41,108 nucleotides of DNA from Candidatus Coatesbacteria bacterium (GCA_014728225.1 WJLX01000154.1:1-41108), one strand, 5' to 3'. Positions 1 to 9,984 are shown, numbered from the stretch's first letter. The notes: generated by a model not told the origin, from the letters alone. A program made the numbers and translations.

Positions 1-21
1 GGATATCTCGACGCTGTAGAC

Positions 22-47
22 CCGCCCCTGCAGGGGCGGAGTTTTTT
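22..47 (+). terminator. Rho-independent terminator of a gene left of the window
   Basis: A perfect 9-bp palindrome (CCGCCCCTG/CAGGGGCGG, 22-39) is followed by AG and six T (42-47). It would end a plus-strand gene lying left of the window; the minus-strand gene at 107-811 also ends toward it. A similar hairpin with matching flanks recurs at 37772-37787. Confidence 0.7.
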
Positions 48-106
48 CATCCCACCCGGGGCCGCCTCGAATAAACGTTTTACCGCACGATAACGACTCG
101 AAGCCG

Positions 107-811
107 TTAGTCGCCCAGGGCCTTGATTTGTCCCCAGCTCGTCGGTTGGATGTCGACGTAGTCCGCCAGGTGGCAGGCGGCGTTGGCGATCAGCCGGAAG
201 CCGTCGCCGGTCCAGAAGTGGTCATCGCTGGAGCTGTAGTTGATGCCACAGACGCTCTCGTCGGCGTTGAGGGCCACGCCGCCGGCGTCGGTGAAGTGGG
301 CCAACTCGACGGCCCCGGGGCGCAGCTCCGTTTGCACCCGACCGTAAACGTTACCTACACCGTCCACGCCATCGAAGATTGTGTGGCCTGGATTGTCGAT
401 AATCAGATCTTGGTAGCCATGAAGATGTTCACCAGATGTACAACCATATGGGCTGTACTGGTCATCCCACCAACGTCCTGTTGGCGCATTAGCGAAGGGG
501 CCTTTCAGCGAATAATAGATGCTGAGCACTTTCCCGCCTCCGTCGACATAATCGGCCAGCAGATCACCGAAGGCCACGGGGTCGCAGATCGAATGGAAAC
601 CGTCGTTCAGCGCGCAGTCGTAGAGCTGGAGCACAGACAGCGGTGGCAGGGTGTCCTGGATTGAGATACGGTAGACGGTGTCGAAGCGCGGATCATCGAG
701 CAGGTAGCCGTACAGGTCGTCGAAGTAGTTGAAGCCGTTGACCAGCAACACCGCCGACAGGGCGTGGGCGCCGACGACCAGCGCCAGGAGAAACACGATC
801 AGCCGTTTCAT
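107..811 (-). CDS. secreted protein with glutamine-amidotransferase-like fold (ThuA-like), function unknown
   Basis: A 234-aa protein starting MKRLIVFLLALVVGAHALSA, a clear Sec signal peptide. I chose the ATG at 811 because GAGGTG (818-823) lies 6 nt upstream; in-frame GTG and ATG codons 6-9 nt earlier sit on the Shine-Dalgarno itself. After the signal come LLVNGF, a YDCAL segment and FGDLLADYVDGGGKVLSIYY, the pattern of the class-I amidotransferase-like/ThuA fold often seen in secreted proteins of FCB-type bacteria. I see no catalytic Cys-His-Glu triad, so enzyme activity is doubtful. The gene starts 11 bp after the end of the disrupted gene at 822-1434 and probably shares its promoter. The fold assignment is inference; the substrate is unknown. 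Confidence 0.6.
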   Translation of the reverse strand: MKRLIVFLLALVVGAHALSAVLLVNGFNYFDDLYGYLLDDPRFDTVYRISIQDTLPPLSVLQLYDCALNDGFHSICDPVAFGDLLADYVDGGGKVLSIYYSLKGPFANAPTGRWWDDQYSPYGCTSGEHLHGYQDLIIDNPGHTIFDGVDGVGNVYGRVQTELRPGAVELAHFTDAGGVALNADESVCGINYSSSDDHFWTGDGFRLIANAACHLADYVDIQPTSWGQIKALGD

Positions 812-821
812 CGTCATCACC

Positions 822-1434
822 TCACTGGACCCAGCGCGATTGGTTTTGGATGTGCTCGGCCCACATTTCGTCCCAGGTGCCCCAGTCGTCGATCTTCATC
901 TCGAGGACCATCTCAGCGTGGCCGTAATCCGGATACCCATCCGGGAAGACCTCCGGCCAAGCGCTGTGCTTGTACCAGTCCCAGTGGCAACCGTCGTTCG
1001 GATCACCGGGCCAGTAGTCGGGTTCATACTCGGGACCCTGGGTTTTACCCTGGGGATGGGGGAAGTTGTTGAAAACCATACCGTACAAACTGGGAGCCTG
1101 ATCATCCAGTTCATATCTAGATAAGTCGTTGTTCCAGTTCCACCAGTGAATCGGCTGGACCGTGGTGTTGACCGTCTTGGCCCAGGCGATGGGGATCGCC
1201 TCGCCCACTTCGATGTAGGGATCATCGTCGGGGGTTACAACCAGGTAGTAGCAGTACTGGATCGGCGGATCAAGGTCGCGTCTCAGGTGGGGTTCATGGT
1301 CGTCGGGATTGGTCGGATCGTAATAACCGCGGTAGGCGGCCTCGCCCAGGATGTAATTCGATGGCGGCGGCGCTTACACTTGTCGTTACGAGAAGTACGG
1401 CCAGCAGGGCCGTTAGGGCTGCGGTTCACTTCAT
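822..1434 (-). pseudogene. disrupted secreted-protein gene (stop at codon 3 plus frameshift)
   Basis: An ATG at 1434 has an excellent Shine-Dalgarno (GGAGG, 1439-1443) and begins a typical signal peptide, but codon 3 is TGA (1426-1428). Reading through gives MK*TAALTALLAVLLVTTS and then an AAAIE segment. Near 1355 the coding frame moves by one base: the downstream part continues as SNYILGEAAYRGYYDPTNPDD and runs open to the stop at 822, with many Trp, Tyr and Asp residues. The only start inside the second frame is a GTG at 1208, which would give a 128-aa protein without a signal. Either the gene is decaying or the assembly has two errors. I recognise no family. TGA is clearly a stop elsewhere in this window (for example 35448-35450), so recoding is unlikely. 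Confidence 0.6.
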
Positions 1435-1477
1435 CTCGCCTCCTTGGTTGGGGTTTTGGCTTGTGAACGTTAAAATT

Positions 1478-1518
1478 AAACTAGCACAAAACGGCCGCCC
1501 CGGCAAGGACGCCCGTCA
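1478..1518 (-). promoter_or_regulatory. sigma70-type promoter with shared 18-nt box, for the 822-1434/107-811 operon
   Basis: Read on the minus strand: TGACGGGCGTCCTTGCCG (1501-1518), whose last six bases form the -35 (TTGCCG, 1501-1506), a 17-nt spacer ending in TGC (extended -10), and TAGTTT (1478-1483). The same 18-nt box with the same spacing precedes 31692 and 40801. Confidence 0.6.
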
Positions 1519-1532
1519 TATTCATAATAGAA

Positions 1533-1558
1533 AAGCGGGGACCGGGTGGTCCCCGCTT
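1533..1558 (-). terminator. Rho-independent terminator of gdhA
   Basis: An 11-bp perfect stem, AAGCGGGGACC with GGTCCCCGCTT, encloses a 4-nt loop. On the minus strand it is followed by TTTTCTATT. It lies 26 bp after the gdhA stop codon. Confidence 0.8.
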
Positions 1559-1584
1559 CGACTAAGATGCACTCTTGGTAATGT

Positions 1585-2838
1585 CTAGGGATAGATGCCC
1601 CGCAGTTCGGTCGCCCGGGCGACGCGCTGGATGGCGAACCAGTAGGCGGCGTCGCGCAGGCAGATGCTCTTCTCCTCGGCCAGGGCCCAGACGCGGTCCA
1701 GGTTGCGGTCCATGATGCTGTCGAGCTTGGCGTTGACTTCTTTCTCGTCCCAGAAGAAGAACTGCAGGCCCTGGACCCACTCGAAGTAGCTGACGATGAC
1801 GCCGCCGGCGTTGGCGAGGAAGTCGGGGATGACGATGACGCCGTTGTCGTAGAGGATCTGGTCGGCCTCGGGGGTGGTGGGGCCGTTGGCGCCCTCGGAG
1901 ACCAGCTTGGCCTTGACGCGGGGGGCGATGGACTCGGTCAGTTGATTCTGCAGGGCGCAGGGGCAGAGCACGTCGCAGTCGAGGGTCAGCAGCTCCTCGT
2001 TGGTGATCTTGTCGCCCTCGAGCATGTTGCAGACGCTCTCTTCGGGGTTCATCGCCCGTTCCTTGCCCTTGGTCGGATCGAGGCCCCTGGGGTTGTAGAT
2101 GCCGCCGTAGTAGTCGGACAGGCCGACGACGGTGCAGCCGACCTCATGGAACAGGCGGGCGGCCCAGTAGCCGACGTTGCCGAAGCCCTGAATGGCGATG
2201 CGGGCGCCCCGGGGCTCGAGGCCCTGCTTCTTCATCGCGTTCATGGCGGCGACGAAGACGCCGCGGCCGGTGGCGGCGGTGCGGCCCTCGGAGCCGCCCA
2301 GGGAGAGGGGCTTGCCGGTGACCACGCCCAGGGTGGTCTTGCCGACGTTCATCGAGTAGGTGTCCATGAACCAGCTCATGATCTGGCCGTCGGTGTTCAT
2401 GTCGGGGGCGGGGATGTCCTTCTCGGGTCCGATCAGGGGCTGGATCTCGGAGAAGAAGCGCCGGGAGAGGCGTTCGAGCTCGCCGGCGGAGAGCTGGTGG
2501 ACGTCGACGTGGATGCCGCCCTTGCCGCCGCCGTAGGGGATGCCGGCCAGGGAGCATTTCCAGGTCATCCAGGTGGCCAGGGCCTGGACCTCGTCCAGGG
2601 TGACGTCGAGGGAGTAGCGGATACCGCCCTTGGCGGGTCCGCAGGCGGTGTTGTGCTGGCAGCGGTAACCCTTGAAGGTTCTGATCGTGCCGTCGTCCAT
2701 ACGGACGGGCACGTTGACGGAGAGGGTGCGGACGGGCTCACGCAGCACGTTGCGATAGCTTTGGTCGAGCTGCATCATCTCGGCGACCTTGTCGAACTCG
2801 CGCTGCGCCTGCCGTAGTGCACTGTATTCTTCGGCCAT
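1585..2838 (-). CDS. gdhA: glutamate dehydrogenase
   Basis: A 417-aa cytoplasmic NAD(P)-dependent glutamate dehydrogenase (glutamate + NAD(P)+ + water to 2-oxoglutarate + ammonium), linking nitrogen assimilation to the citric acid cycle. The length fits the hexameric bacterial/archaeal small-subunit family. The N-terminal dimerisation/substrate domain has GPAKGGIRY (67-75) and PYGGGKGGI (101-109), with catalytic Lys106. The C-terminal Rossmann domain has GFGNVG (218-223), and the late SEGANGPTTPEA motif is present. AGGAGG lies 5 nt before the ATG. It is monocistronic, with its own promoter (2928-2956) and terminator (1533-1558). NAD versus NADP preference cannot be read reliably from the sequence. 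Confidence 0.95.
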   Translation of the reverse strand: MAEEYSALRQAQREFDKVAEMMQLDQSYRNVLREPVRTLSVNVPVRMDDGTIRTFKGYRCQHNTACGPAKGGIRYSLDVTLDEVQALATWMTWKCSLAGIPYGGGKGGIHVDVHQLSAGELERLSRRFFSEIQPLIGPEKDIPAPDMNTDGQIMSWFMDTYSMNVGKTTLGVVTGKPLSLGGSEGRTAATGRGVFVAAMNAMKKQGLEPRGARIAIQGFGNVGYWAARLFHEVGCTVVGLSDYYGGIYNPRGLDPTKGKERAMNPEESVCNMLEGDKITNEELLTLDCDVLCPCALQNQLTESIAPRVKAKLVSEGANGPTTPEADQILYDNGVIVIPDFLANAGGVIVSYFEWVQGLQFFFWDEKEVNAKLDSIMDRNLDRVWALAEEKSICLRDAAYWFAIQRVARATELRGIYP

Positions 2839-2927
2839 CGGTCCTCCTGTAGACGGGGCCGGGGTTTGTCTCGGGGGCTCAGCCGGGGCCGGGTCGTGTT
2901 GGTGTGGGCCGCGGCGCCACCGAGGTT

Positions 2928-2956
2928 ATGGTAGCTGATTGTGAAAAATATGTCAA
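2928..2956 (-). promoter_or_regulatory. sigma70-type promoter of gdhA
   Basis: On the minus strand: TTGACA (2951-2956), a 17-nt spacer, TACCAT (2928-2933). The -35 is a perfect consensus and sits in an AT-rich island within GC-rich DNA, about 90 bp before the gdhA start. Confidence 0.75.
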
Positions 2957-3036
2957 GCGATTACGCTCGACATAAGTTGCCTAACATCATGCTGTTGTGG
3001 AAGGCGAGCAAAATAGGTTGGGGAGTTTTTCCCCGC

Positions 3037-3711
3037 TTAGCCGCCGAGGTCGATCTCCGGCGCCGTCAGCGGCGGCTGGACCGGTCGGGTGGAGAGGCGA
3101 CCGCTGCCGGCCCGCTCGAGGAACTCGCCGTAGGTCAGCAACTCGACGTCTTCGATCAGGGTGTTGGGGCGGATGGCGAAGCAGACCTCCATCCCGGCCA
3201 CAACCTGGCCGAAAACGACGTAGTCGCCGTCCAGTCCGGGCAGCGGAGCCAGGCAGATATAGAACTGGCTGCCGGCGGAGTCGGGTTCCCGGGCCCGGGC
3301 CATGCCCACAGCACCCTCCAGGTGGGGCAGCGTCGCGTTCTCGAAGTCGATGGTGTAGCCGGGACCGCCGGTGCCGGCCTGCTCCGTGTTCCACTGGGGG
3401 CAGCCGGCCTGGATCACGCCGCCGGGCTCGACGCGGTGGAAGCCGATGCCGTCGTAGAAATCGTCCTCGGCCAGCTCGATGAAATTGCCGACGGTTTCCG
3501 GGTTGACGGCCTCGTGGAGCAGCAGGTGAATGTCGCCGCGCTCGGTGACCAGGCGGGCCACCGGGGTTTCGGCGGCGGCGGGGGGAACGAGGCACTCGGC
3601 GCTCGCGGCGCCCGTCTCAGCGCTTATCTCGGCGGCTTCCTCACTGCAGCCGGCGGTCAGGACGGCCGCTACGGCCAGCACGGCCAGGGTGAACAAGGGG
3701 AGGGTCTTCAT
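3037..3711 (-). CDS. cyclophilin-type peptidyl-prolyl cis-trans isomerase, lipoprotein
   Basis: A 224-aa protein with a lipoprotein signal ending VLTAGC (Cys22), so it should be membrane-anchored and face the periplasm. After a linker of about 25 residues comes a complete single-domain cyclophilin: GDIHLLLHEAVNPETVGNF, then FYDGIGFHRV with the catalytic Arg of FHR, GAVGMAR, SAGSQFYICL and DGDYVVFGQVVAGMEV. It would catalyse proline isomerisation during folding of exported proteins. It is a close paralogue of the gene at 3946-4554, with the same strand and order and a 234-bp gap. AGGTGG lies about 8 nt before the ATG. The 40-residue C-terminal tail after the domain is not recognised. Confidence 0.9.
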   Translation of the reverse strand: MKTLPLFTLAVLAVAAVLTAGCSEEAAEISAETGAASAECLVPPAAAETPVARLVTERGDIHLLLHEAVNPETVGNFIELAEDDFYDGIGFHRVEPGGVIQAGCPQWNTEQAGTGGPGYTIDFENATLPHLEGAVGMARAREPDSAGSQFYICLAPLPGLDGDYVVFGQVVAGMEVCFAIRPNTLIEDVELLTYGEFLERAGSGRLSTRPVQPPLTAPEIDLGG

Positions 3712-3945
3712 CGGCTAACCACCTGGTCGGGATTGGACAATGTCTATCAGCAAATGACGATCAAAGCTCGGGGCGCTGCTGCGGCGGGAGGGCGTTAGCT
3801 CTACTCCGGCAGAGTCGCTCCCGGCGCACCGCTCGGACCACGGGTGCGACTGACGTTTCCGTCCACTGCGACTCACTCCAAGGCCGGACGCCGACGCCGG
3901 GCTGGCGCAGCGACGACCCTCTATCTGCGGTAATCAGACTATGGT

Positions 3946-4554
3946 TCACTCATCAGCCCGCAACGGGCGAATGCCCAGGGGATCCTCGACCTCGCGGTTC
4001 TGGGCCCGTTCTTTGAACTCGGTCCAGCTCAGCAGCTCGACATCCTCGATGATCGTTCCGGCCTCGACGGCGTGAACGACCTCCATCCCGGCGACGACGC
4101 TGCCGAAGACGACGTAGTCGCCGTCGAGATGAAAGCGCGGTGCCAGACAGACGTAGAACTGGCTGCCGGCGGAGTCGGGCTGCGGCGCCCGGGCCATGCC
4201 CACGGCGCCCTCGAGGTGGGACAAGTCGGCGCTCTCGAACTCGATGGTGTAGCCGGGACCGCCGGTGCCGGCCATCTCCGTGTCCCACAGCGGGCAGCCG
4301 GCCTGGATGACGTGGCCGGGCACAACACGGTGGAAGCCGATGCCGTCGTAGAAGTCCTTCTCGGCCAGATTGATGAAATTGGCCACGGTGGCCGGGTTGA
4401 CCTCGTCATGGAGCAGGATGTAGAAGCTGCCCCGCTCCGTGTGCACAGCGGCGACGGATGAATCCACCCGGGCGGCGGGTAGCAGCTCGTCGGCGGCGAA
4501 GGCGGCCGTGGTCAGACAGACCAGGCAGATCAAACTAAGCGTCAAACGGCGCAT
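3946..4554 (-). CDS. cyclophilin-type peptidyl-prolyl cis-trans isomerase, secreted
   Basis: A 202-aa protein. I start it at the ATG at 4554, which has GGAGG just upstream and begins a Sec signal (MRRLTLSLICLVCLTTAAFA). The frame is open upstream to 4629, but that would precede the promoter at 4597-4625. Cyclophilin motifs run in order: GSFYILLHDEVNPATVANF, GIGFHRVVPGHVIQAGC, GPGYTIEFE, GAVGMARAPQPDSAGSQFYV, DGDYVVFGSVVAGMEVV. It lacks a lipobox, so it should be a soluble periplasmic isomerase, unlike its lipoprotein paralogue downstream at 3037-3711. Both end with a similar IIEDVELL...EF...RA segment, which supports recent tandem duplication. Confidence 0.9.
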   Translation of the reverse strand: MRRLTLSLICLVCLTTAAFAADELLPAARVDSSVAAVHTERGSFYILLHDEVNPATVANFINLAEKDFYDGIGFHRVVPGHVIQAGCPLWDTEMAGTGGPGYTIEFESADLSHLEGAVGMARAPQPDSAGSQFYVCLAPRFHLDGDYVVFGSVVAGMEVVHAVEAGTIIEDVELLSWTEFKERAQNREVEDPLGIRPLRADE

Positions 4555-4596
4555 GGCTCCTCCCCGAACACTGGTCATGGCTTCACCGACAACCCG

Positions 4597-4625
4597 ATTG
4601 TAGCACAGCCGAGCGGTGTTGCTAA
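4597..4625 (-). promoter_or_regulatory. sigma70-type promoter of the 3946-4554 cyclophilin
   Basis: On the minus strand: TTAGCA (4620-4625), a 17-nt spacer ending TGTGC (extended -10), TACAAT (4597-4602). It lies back to back with the plus-strand promoter at 4634-4663. Confidence 0.65.
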
Positions 4626-4633
4626 CCACCGCT

Positions 4634-4663
4634 TTGACCAGCGCGGCGGGCTCAAGGTATAAT
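4634..4663 (+). promoter_or_regulatory. sigma70-type promoter of the 4755 gene
   Basis: TTGACC (4634-4639), an 18-nt spacer, and a perfect TATAAT (4658-4663). Its -35 is only 8 bp from the -35 of the divergent cyclophilin promoter. Confidence 0.75.
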
Positions 4664-4754
4664 CGCAGTCCTTAAACTGGAGCGAAAATACCGTAGCCCG
4701 TCGATCGACATTAACGTAGATCCAGAACCGGCACGGTTCTCTGGGAGGACAGCC

Positions 4755-6482
4755 TTGCGCTTCCGTATCATGGTTTTCCTGACGGCGATCAGCCTGGCGG
4801 CCCTGGTGCTGCCGGCCTGCCAACCCACCGACAACGGCGACGTCCCCGAGCGCGCCCGCGAGCACTTCGAGCGCGCCAACGCCGCCTACCAAGCCGGCGA
4901 CTATGAAGGCGCCCTCAGCGGCTTCGGCGCCGTGGTCCAGGCCTACCCGGAGACACGGATCTTTCCCCTGGCCCTCTACCGGTTGGCCTACTCCGAGTTC
5001 CAACTGGGCCGCTACCGTGAGGCGGCCGGGCACTTCGCCCGCTTCCTCAAGGACTGCCCCGATCACGAACTCGAAGACGACGCGCGGCTGCTCTACGCCC
5101 GCGCCCTCAGCGAGCAGGGCAAGTATTTCGAGGCCGCCCAGAGCCTGGGGCTGCTGGCCGCCGATCCCGACGGCCGCTTCTTCGACGTCGCCCTGGAGAG
5201 CTTCGAGGAACACTTCGCCGTGTTGACCACCCAGGAGAAGCGCACTCTGCTGGACGAGTTCTCCACCAGCTATCTGGGCGCCTACCTGTTCTTCACCCTG
5301 GGCGCAGAGGCCTACGAAAACGGCGACCTGGAGAGCGCCGCCCTCTACCTGCGCCGCCTCGAGGAGCACCCCCTCGAGACGCGCTACCGCGCCGAGGGCC
5401 GGGCACTGCTAACCGAGGTTTTGGCAGCCCTCGAGAAGCGGCCCAAGGTCGTCGGTTGCCTGGTGCCCCTCTCCGGCGACTGGCAATCCTACGGCAACGA
5501 GGTCCGGACCGCCGTCGAGCTGGCCGCCGCCCGCTACAACGCCGGTCACCCCCAACCCATCGAGGTCGTCGTCGCCGACAGCCGGGGCACCGTCGAGGGC
5601 GCCCGCCAGGCCCTGCGCAGCCTGGCCGAGGAGTCCCAGGCCGTCGCCGTCATCGGCCCGCTGTCCTCGACGGCCTTCACCGGTTGTCTAGAGCTGGCCG
5701 AAAGCTACGACCTGCCCCTGTTCACCCCGGCGGCCACCGATCCCGGACTGGCCGCCCGCTCGGATTACGCCTTCCGCAACGCCCTGACCTACCTCAACCA
5801 GTGCGAGACCCTGGCCGAATTCTGCAGCGAGCGGCTCGGCCTCGGCCGTTTCGGCATCCTCTACGAAGACACCGCCTACGGCGAGGGGATGCGCTCGACC
5901 TTCGTCGAGGTCGCCCCGGATTACGACATCGAGATCATCGTCCAGGAGAGCTACCCCCTCGAAGCCAAAAGCTACGTCGAGCAGTGCAAGGCCTTCCGCC
6001 GCCAGGGCCTGGACGCCGTCTTCATTCCCGGTCATCAACCCCAACTGACCGAGCTGGCCAGCCAGATCGTCTTCCTCGGTATCGTCGCCGAACTCATCGG
6101 CGGCAACGGCTGGAACGCCGAATCCGTCACCCGGATGGGGATGCGCTACGTCGAGGGCGCCATCTTCTGCGACGCCCTCTACCTGCGCTCCAGAGATGCC
6201 GACGTCCAGTCCTTCATCGCCGGTTTCCGCAGCCGGTTGGGGCTCGATCCCGGCTTCCTCGGCGCCCACGCCTACGACACCTTCGGCATCCTGGCCAGGG
6301 TAATCGCAGGCGGCGCCCGCACCCGGACCGAGGTCACCGCCGCCCTCCACGAGGTCCGCGACTACCCCGGCATCATCGGACCCACTTCCATCGACGCCGA
6401 CGGCGAGGCCCACAAACCGCTGACCATCCTGACCATCGTCGAGAACGAGATTGTCGAATTCGGCACCAGCTTCGGTTACTAG
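4755..6482 (+). CDS. lipoprotein with TPR domain plus type-I periplasmic-binding fold (LpoA-like / branched-chain receptor-like)
   Basis: A 575-aa protein. The TTG start at 4755 has GGAGG 7 nt upstream (4743-4747); an ATG at 4770 is the alternative. The signal ends LVLPAC (Cys22), a lipobox. Residues about 37-190 are TPR-like (YQAGDYEGALSGFGAVVQAYP, FQLGRYREAAGHFARFL, EQGKYFEAA). Residues about 230-560 form a Peripla_BP_6-type receptor: VVGCLVPLSGDWQSYG, AVAVIGPLSSTAF, PLFTPAATDPGL, YVRN-like FRNALTYLNQ, GILYEDTAYGEGM, and a late AYDTFGILARVI. A TPR domain followed by this fold is the LpoA architecture (activator of penicillin-binding protein 1A), also found in many branched-chain amino-acid receptor relatives. 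With no ABC transporter genes nearby, an envelope-regulatory role is plausible but inferred. Confidence 0.75.
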   Translation: MRFRIMVFLTAISLAALVLPACQPTDNGDVPERAREHFERANAAYQAGDYEGALSGFGAVVQAYPETRIFPLALYRLAYSEFQLGRYREAAGHFARFLKDCPDHELEDDARLLYARALSEQGKYFEAAQSLGLLAADPDGRFFDVALESFEEHFAVLTTQEKRTLLDEFSTSYLGAYLFFTLGAEAYENGDLESAALYLRRLEEHPLETRYRAEGRALLTEVLAALEKRPKVVGCLVPLSGDWQSYGNEVRTAVELAAARYNAGHPQPIEVVVADSRGTVEGARQALRSLAEESQAVAVIGPLSSTAFTGCLELAESYDLPLFTPAATDPGLAARSDYAFRNALTYLNQCETLAEFCSERLGLGRFGILYEDTAYGEGMRSTFVEVAPDYDIEIIVQESYPLEAKSYVEQCKAFRRQGLDAVFIPGHQPQLTELASQIVFLGIVAELIGGNGWNAESVTRMGMRYVEGAIFCDALYLRSRDADVQSFIAGFRSRLGLDPGFLGAHAYDTFGILARVIAGGARTRTEVTAALHEVRDYPGIIGPTSIDADGEAHKPLTILTIVENEIVEFGTSFGY

Positions 6483-6873
6483 AACCTGGCCCGGAGCGGG
6501 CTGGCGCCTGGCTTCCGCCGCCGTCTTCCTCGCTGGCTTGGCCGGACTGTGGCTGCTCTCCTCCCAGAGTTCCCTGCCCCAGCCGCCGCCCCTGCTCCGA
6601 GGTCTGGATAAGCTGCAGCACGCCCTGGCCTACAGCCTCCTCGGCCTGAGCGCCCAGACGGCCCTCGGGGTGCGCCACCACTCCTGGAGCACCTGGCTGG
6701 CCGTCGCCCTCGTCGTCGCCTACGCCGTTGTCGATGAGCTGCACCAGGGAAGCGTCCCCGGCCGCGACGCCTCCGCTTTCGACGCCCTGGCCGACGCCGG
6801 CGGAGCCTGCGTCGGCTGCGCCCTCGGTCGCTGGTGGGCCGAGCGGCGCCGCGAAAAAACACGATCTCGCTGA
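6451..6873 (+). CDS. VanZ-like family membrane protein
   Basis: About 140 aa with hydrophobic segments around residues 18-35 and 80-95. The conserved VanZ-family core is visible: LDKLQHALAYSLLGL, then YAVVDELHQ, then DASAFDALADAGGACVG. The predicted TTG start overlaps the end of the preceding gene by 32 bp, with only a weak GAGA-type ribosome site, so translation is probably coupled; the exact start is uncertain. VanZ-like proteins are linked to lipid-carried glycan or teicoplanin resistance and to sorting systems, but their activity is unknown. It ends just before a hairpin at 6900-6916. Confidence 0.75.
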   Translation: MSNSAPASVTRTWPGAGWRLASAAVFLAGLAGLWLLSSQSSLPQPPPLLRGLDKLQHALAYSLLGLSAQTALGVRHHSWSTWLAVALVVAYAVVDELHQGSVPGRDASAFDALADAGGACVGCALGRWWAERRREKTRSR

Positions 6874-6899
6874 AACAGCACTGTACAAAATACTAAAAC

Positions 6900-6916
6900 G
6901 GGACCCAATGGGTCCC
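6900..6916. terminator. bidirectional hairpin between convergent genes
   Basis: GGGACCC, loop AAT, GGGTCCC. The plus side is followed by CTTCT. The minus side is followed by GTTTTAGTATTTT, which makes it the better terminator for the minus-strand gene at 7164-7955. Confidence 0.5.
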
Positions 6917-6946
6917 CTTCTGCTACGACGTTCTATCTAGAACGGT

Positions 6947-7151
6947 CGGCGGAAGACCTTTGATCAGCACCCGGACGACTCGGCATCAGACCACCGACCA
7001 AGCGCGCCGGAACTGGCACGGTTTTTGCTTTATCGGCGCCGCTTGCCGCTTGGTCCTGCGGCAAGCGGCGCCTCCGCAAAAACCGTGCCAGTTCCGGCGT
7101 CCGGCGGCGTTCAGTCGCCGCCGGGCGGGTTGTTTCAAAGGTCTTCCGCCG
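6947..7151. repeat. nested palindromic element, copy 1
   Basis: Three nested inverted repeats. Outer: a 17-bp perfect pair at 6947-6963 and 7135-7151 (CGGCGGAAGACCTTTGA and complement). Middle: a 24-bp perfect pair at 7005-7028 and 7076-7099, containing GGCACGGTTTTTGC. Inner: a 15-bp perfect pair at 7035-7049 and 7058-7072. It lies between two converging genes. Related copies are at 17170-17358, 19467-19551, 29241-29310, 30082-30153 and 37608-37680. Confidence 0.85.
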
Positions 7152-7163
7152 CGGGTGTTTCGG

Positions 7164-7955
7164 CTAGCGCAGCCTGACCCAAGGCGGCAGGTCGTCCTCT
7201 TCACGCTTGCGCAGCCGCTCGCGCTGTCGTTGGACCTCCGCCTCGTCGAGTTCCTGGTCGTCGACGACGGGGGGCTTGGCCCGTCCGGCGTCGAGGTCGT
7301 CGAAGTAACCGTCGTGCTGGCTCAGTCGTCGTTGGTGCTGGGCGATCAGCTCGTGCCAGCGGCGTTGTTTGCGGCGCTCGTTGCGGACGAAGTAGAAGAC
7401 GGAGAAGGCGATCAGGCCCTGGAAGAGGTGGCTGAGGGTCTGCCAGAGGGTGCCCTGGACGAGGATCCGTTCCAGAGGAAGCTCGCTGAAGGACCAGAGC
7501 CAGATAGTGCCCAGCAGTTCGGCGGCGGCCAGGCCGAGGATCAGGCCGACCAGCCAGCGCCGGGCGGAGGGTTCGACCTCCCAGTCGGCGTGTTGGAGAA
7601 CGGCCCCGGCGACGGCGGCCATCACCAGGGGCGCCAGGTAGTATCCGCCGGCGGGTGAGAAGAGGAGGTCCAACCCGGCGTGTTCGGGCGGGTAGAGGGA
7701 GGTGCCGAGGAGCCCGAGAGCCAGACCGACGGTGGTGGCGCTGAGGGCCCAGGGCAGGGGCAGAAACAGAACGGATAAACAGGCCATCGCCGCGGCCAGA
7801 CTGGTGTAGGCCGGTACGCCGGCCATCTCCTTGGTGGTCAGGCCGCCGAGGAAGATCATCCCGGCGAGGGCGACGGCCACCAGGACGCACTGTCGGGGCG
7901 GGCGTCCGCGGTAGAAGACGGCCTTTTCCGTATGCTGGGGGAGGGTGTCGGTCAT
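7164..7955 (-). CDS. polytopic membrane protein, weakly BioY-like, with charged cytoplasmic tail
   Basis: A 263-aa protein from the ATG at 7955; the frame is open to 8063, but those residues look non-coding. No strong ribosome site is visible. About five to six hydrophobic segments occur between residues 24 and 190, including ALSATTVGLALGLLGTSLYP and SPAGGYYLAPLVMAAVAGAVL. The latter resembles the GPTGGYL segment of BioY biotin transporters (energy-coupling factor S components). The last 70 residues are highly charged (RRKQRRW, QRQRERLRKREEDDLP) and are unlike BioY. No biotin genes or ECF components are nearby, so the BioY link is tentative. It lies 160 bp downstream of glmS on the same strand. 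Confidence 0.45.
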   Translation of the reverse strand: MTDTLPQHTEKAVFYRGRPPRQCVLVAVALAGMIFLGGLTTKEMAGVPAYTSLAAAMACLSVLFLPLPWALSATTVGLALGLLGTSLYPPEHAGLDLLFSPAGGYYLAPLVMAAVAGAVLQHADWEVEPSARRWLVGLILGLAAAELLGTIWLWSFSELPLERILVQGTLWQTLSHLFQGLIAFSVFYFVRNERRKQRRWHELIAQHQRRLSQHDGYFDDLDAGRAKPPVVDDQELDEAEVQRQRERLRKREEDDLPPWVRLR

Positions 7956-8115
7956 CGTGGGCGGGGTGATTGTTCGGAGGTGAGGGCGGTTGGAGATAAC
8001 GCAAAACCGGGGTTGGCCTCGGGGCGGCCCCTCCGGTTTGCTGATGCGGCGGCTGAGCGTCACGGGGTCGGTGGGACGGCCGGGAACGGGTCGGTTTGCT
8101 GCCGTCGCCGGCCGG

Positions 8116-9948
<1,833 letters not shown>

Positions 9949-9984
9949 ATATTGTGGAACCTCCTGGATGAACGGCGACGGCTG

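Noticed and set aside
822-1434. TGA recoded as an amino acid
   Set aside because: Intact genes in the window end in TGA (for example 35448-35450), and a frameshift is also needed here, so decay or sequence error is simpler.
1942-2817. Long plus-strand open frame opposite gdhA
   Set aside because: Antisense shadow of a highly conserved gene in GC-rich DNA; composition is Gly/Val/Asp low-complexity and it has no ribosome site or family.
7005-7099. Ordinary Rho-independent terminator
   Set aside because: The T run lies within the stem arms rather than after the hairpin, and several copies lie beside separate terminator-like hairpins.
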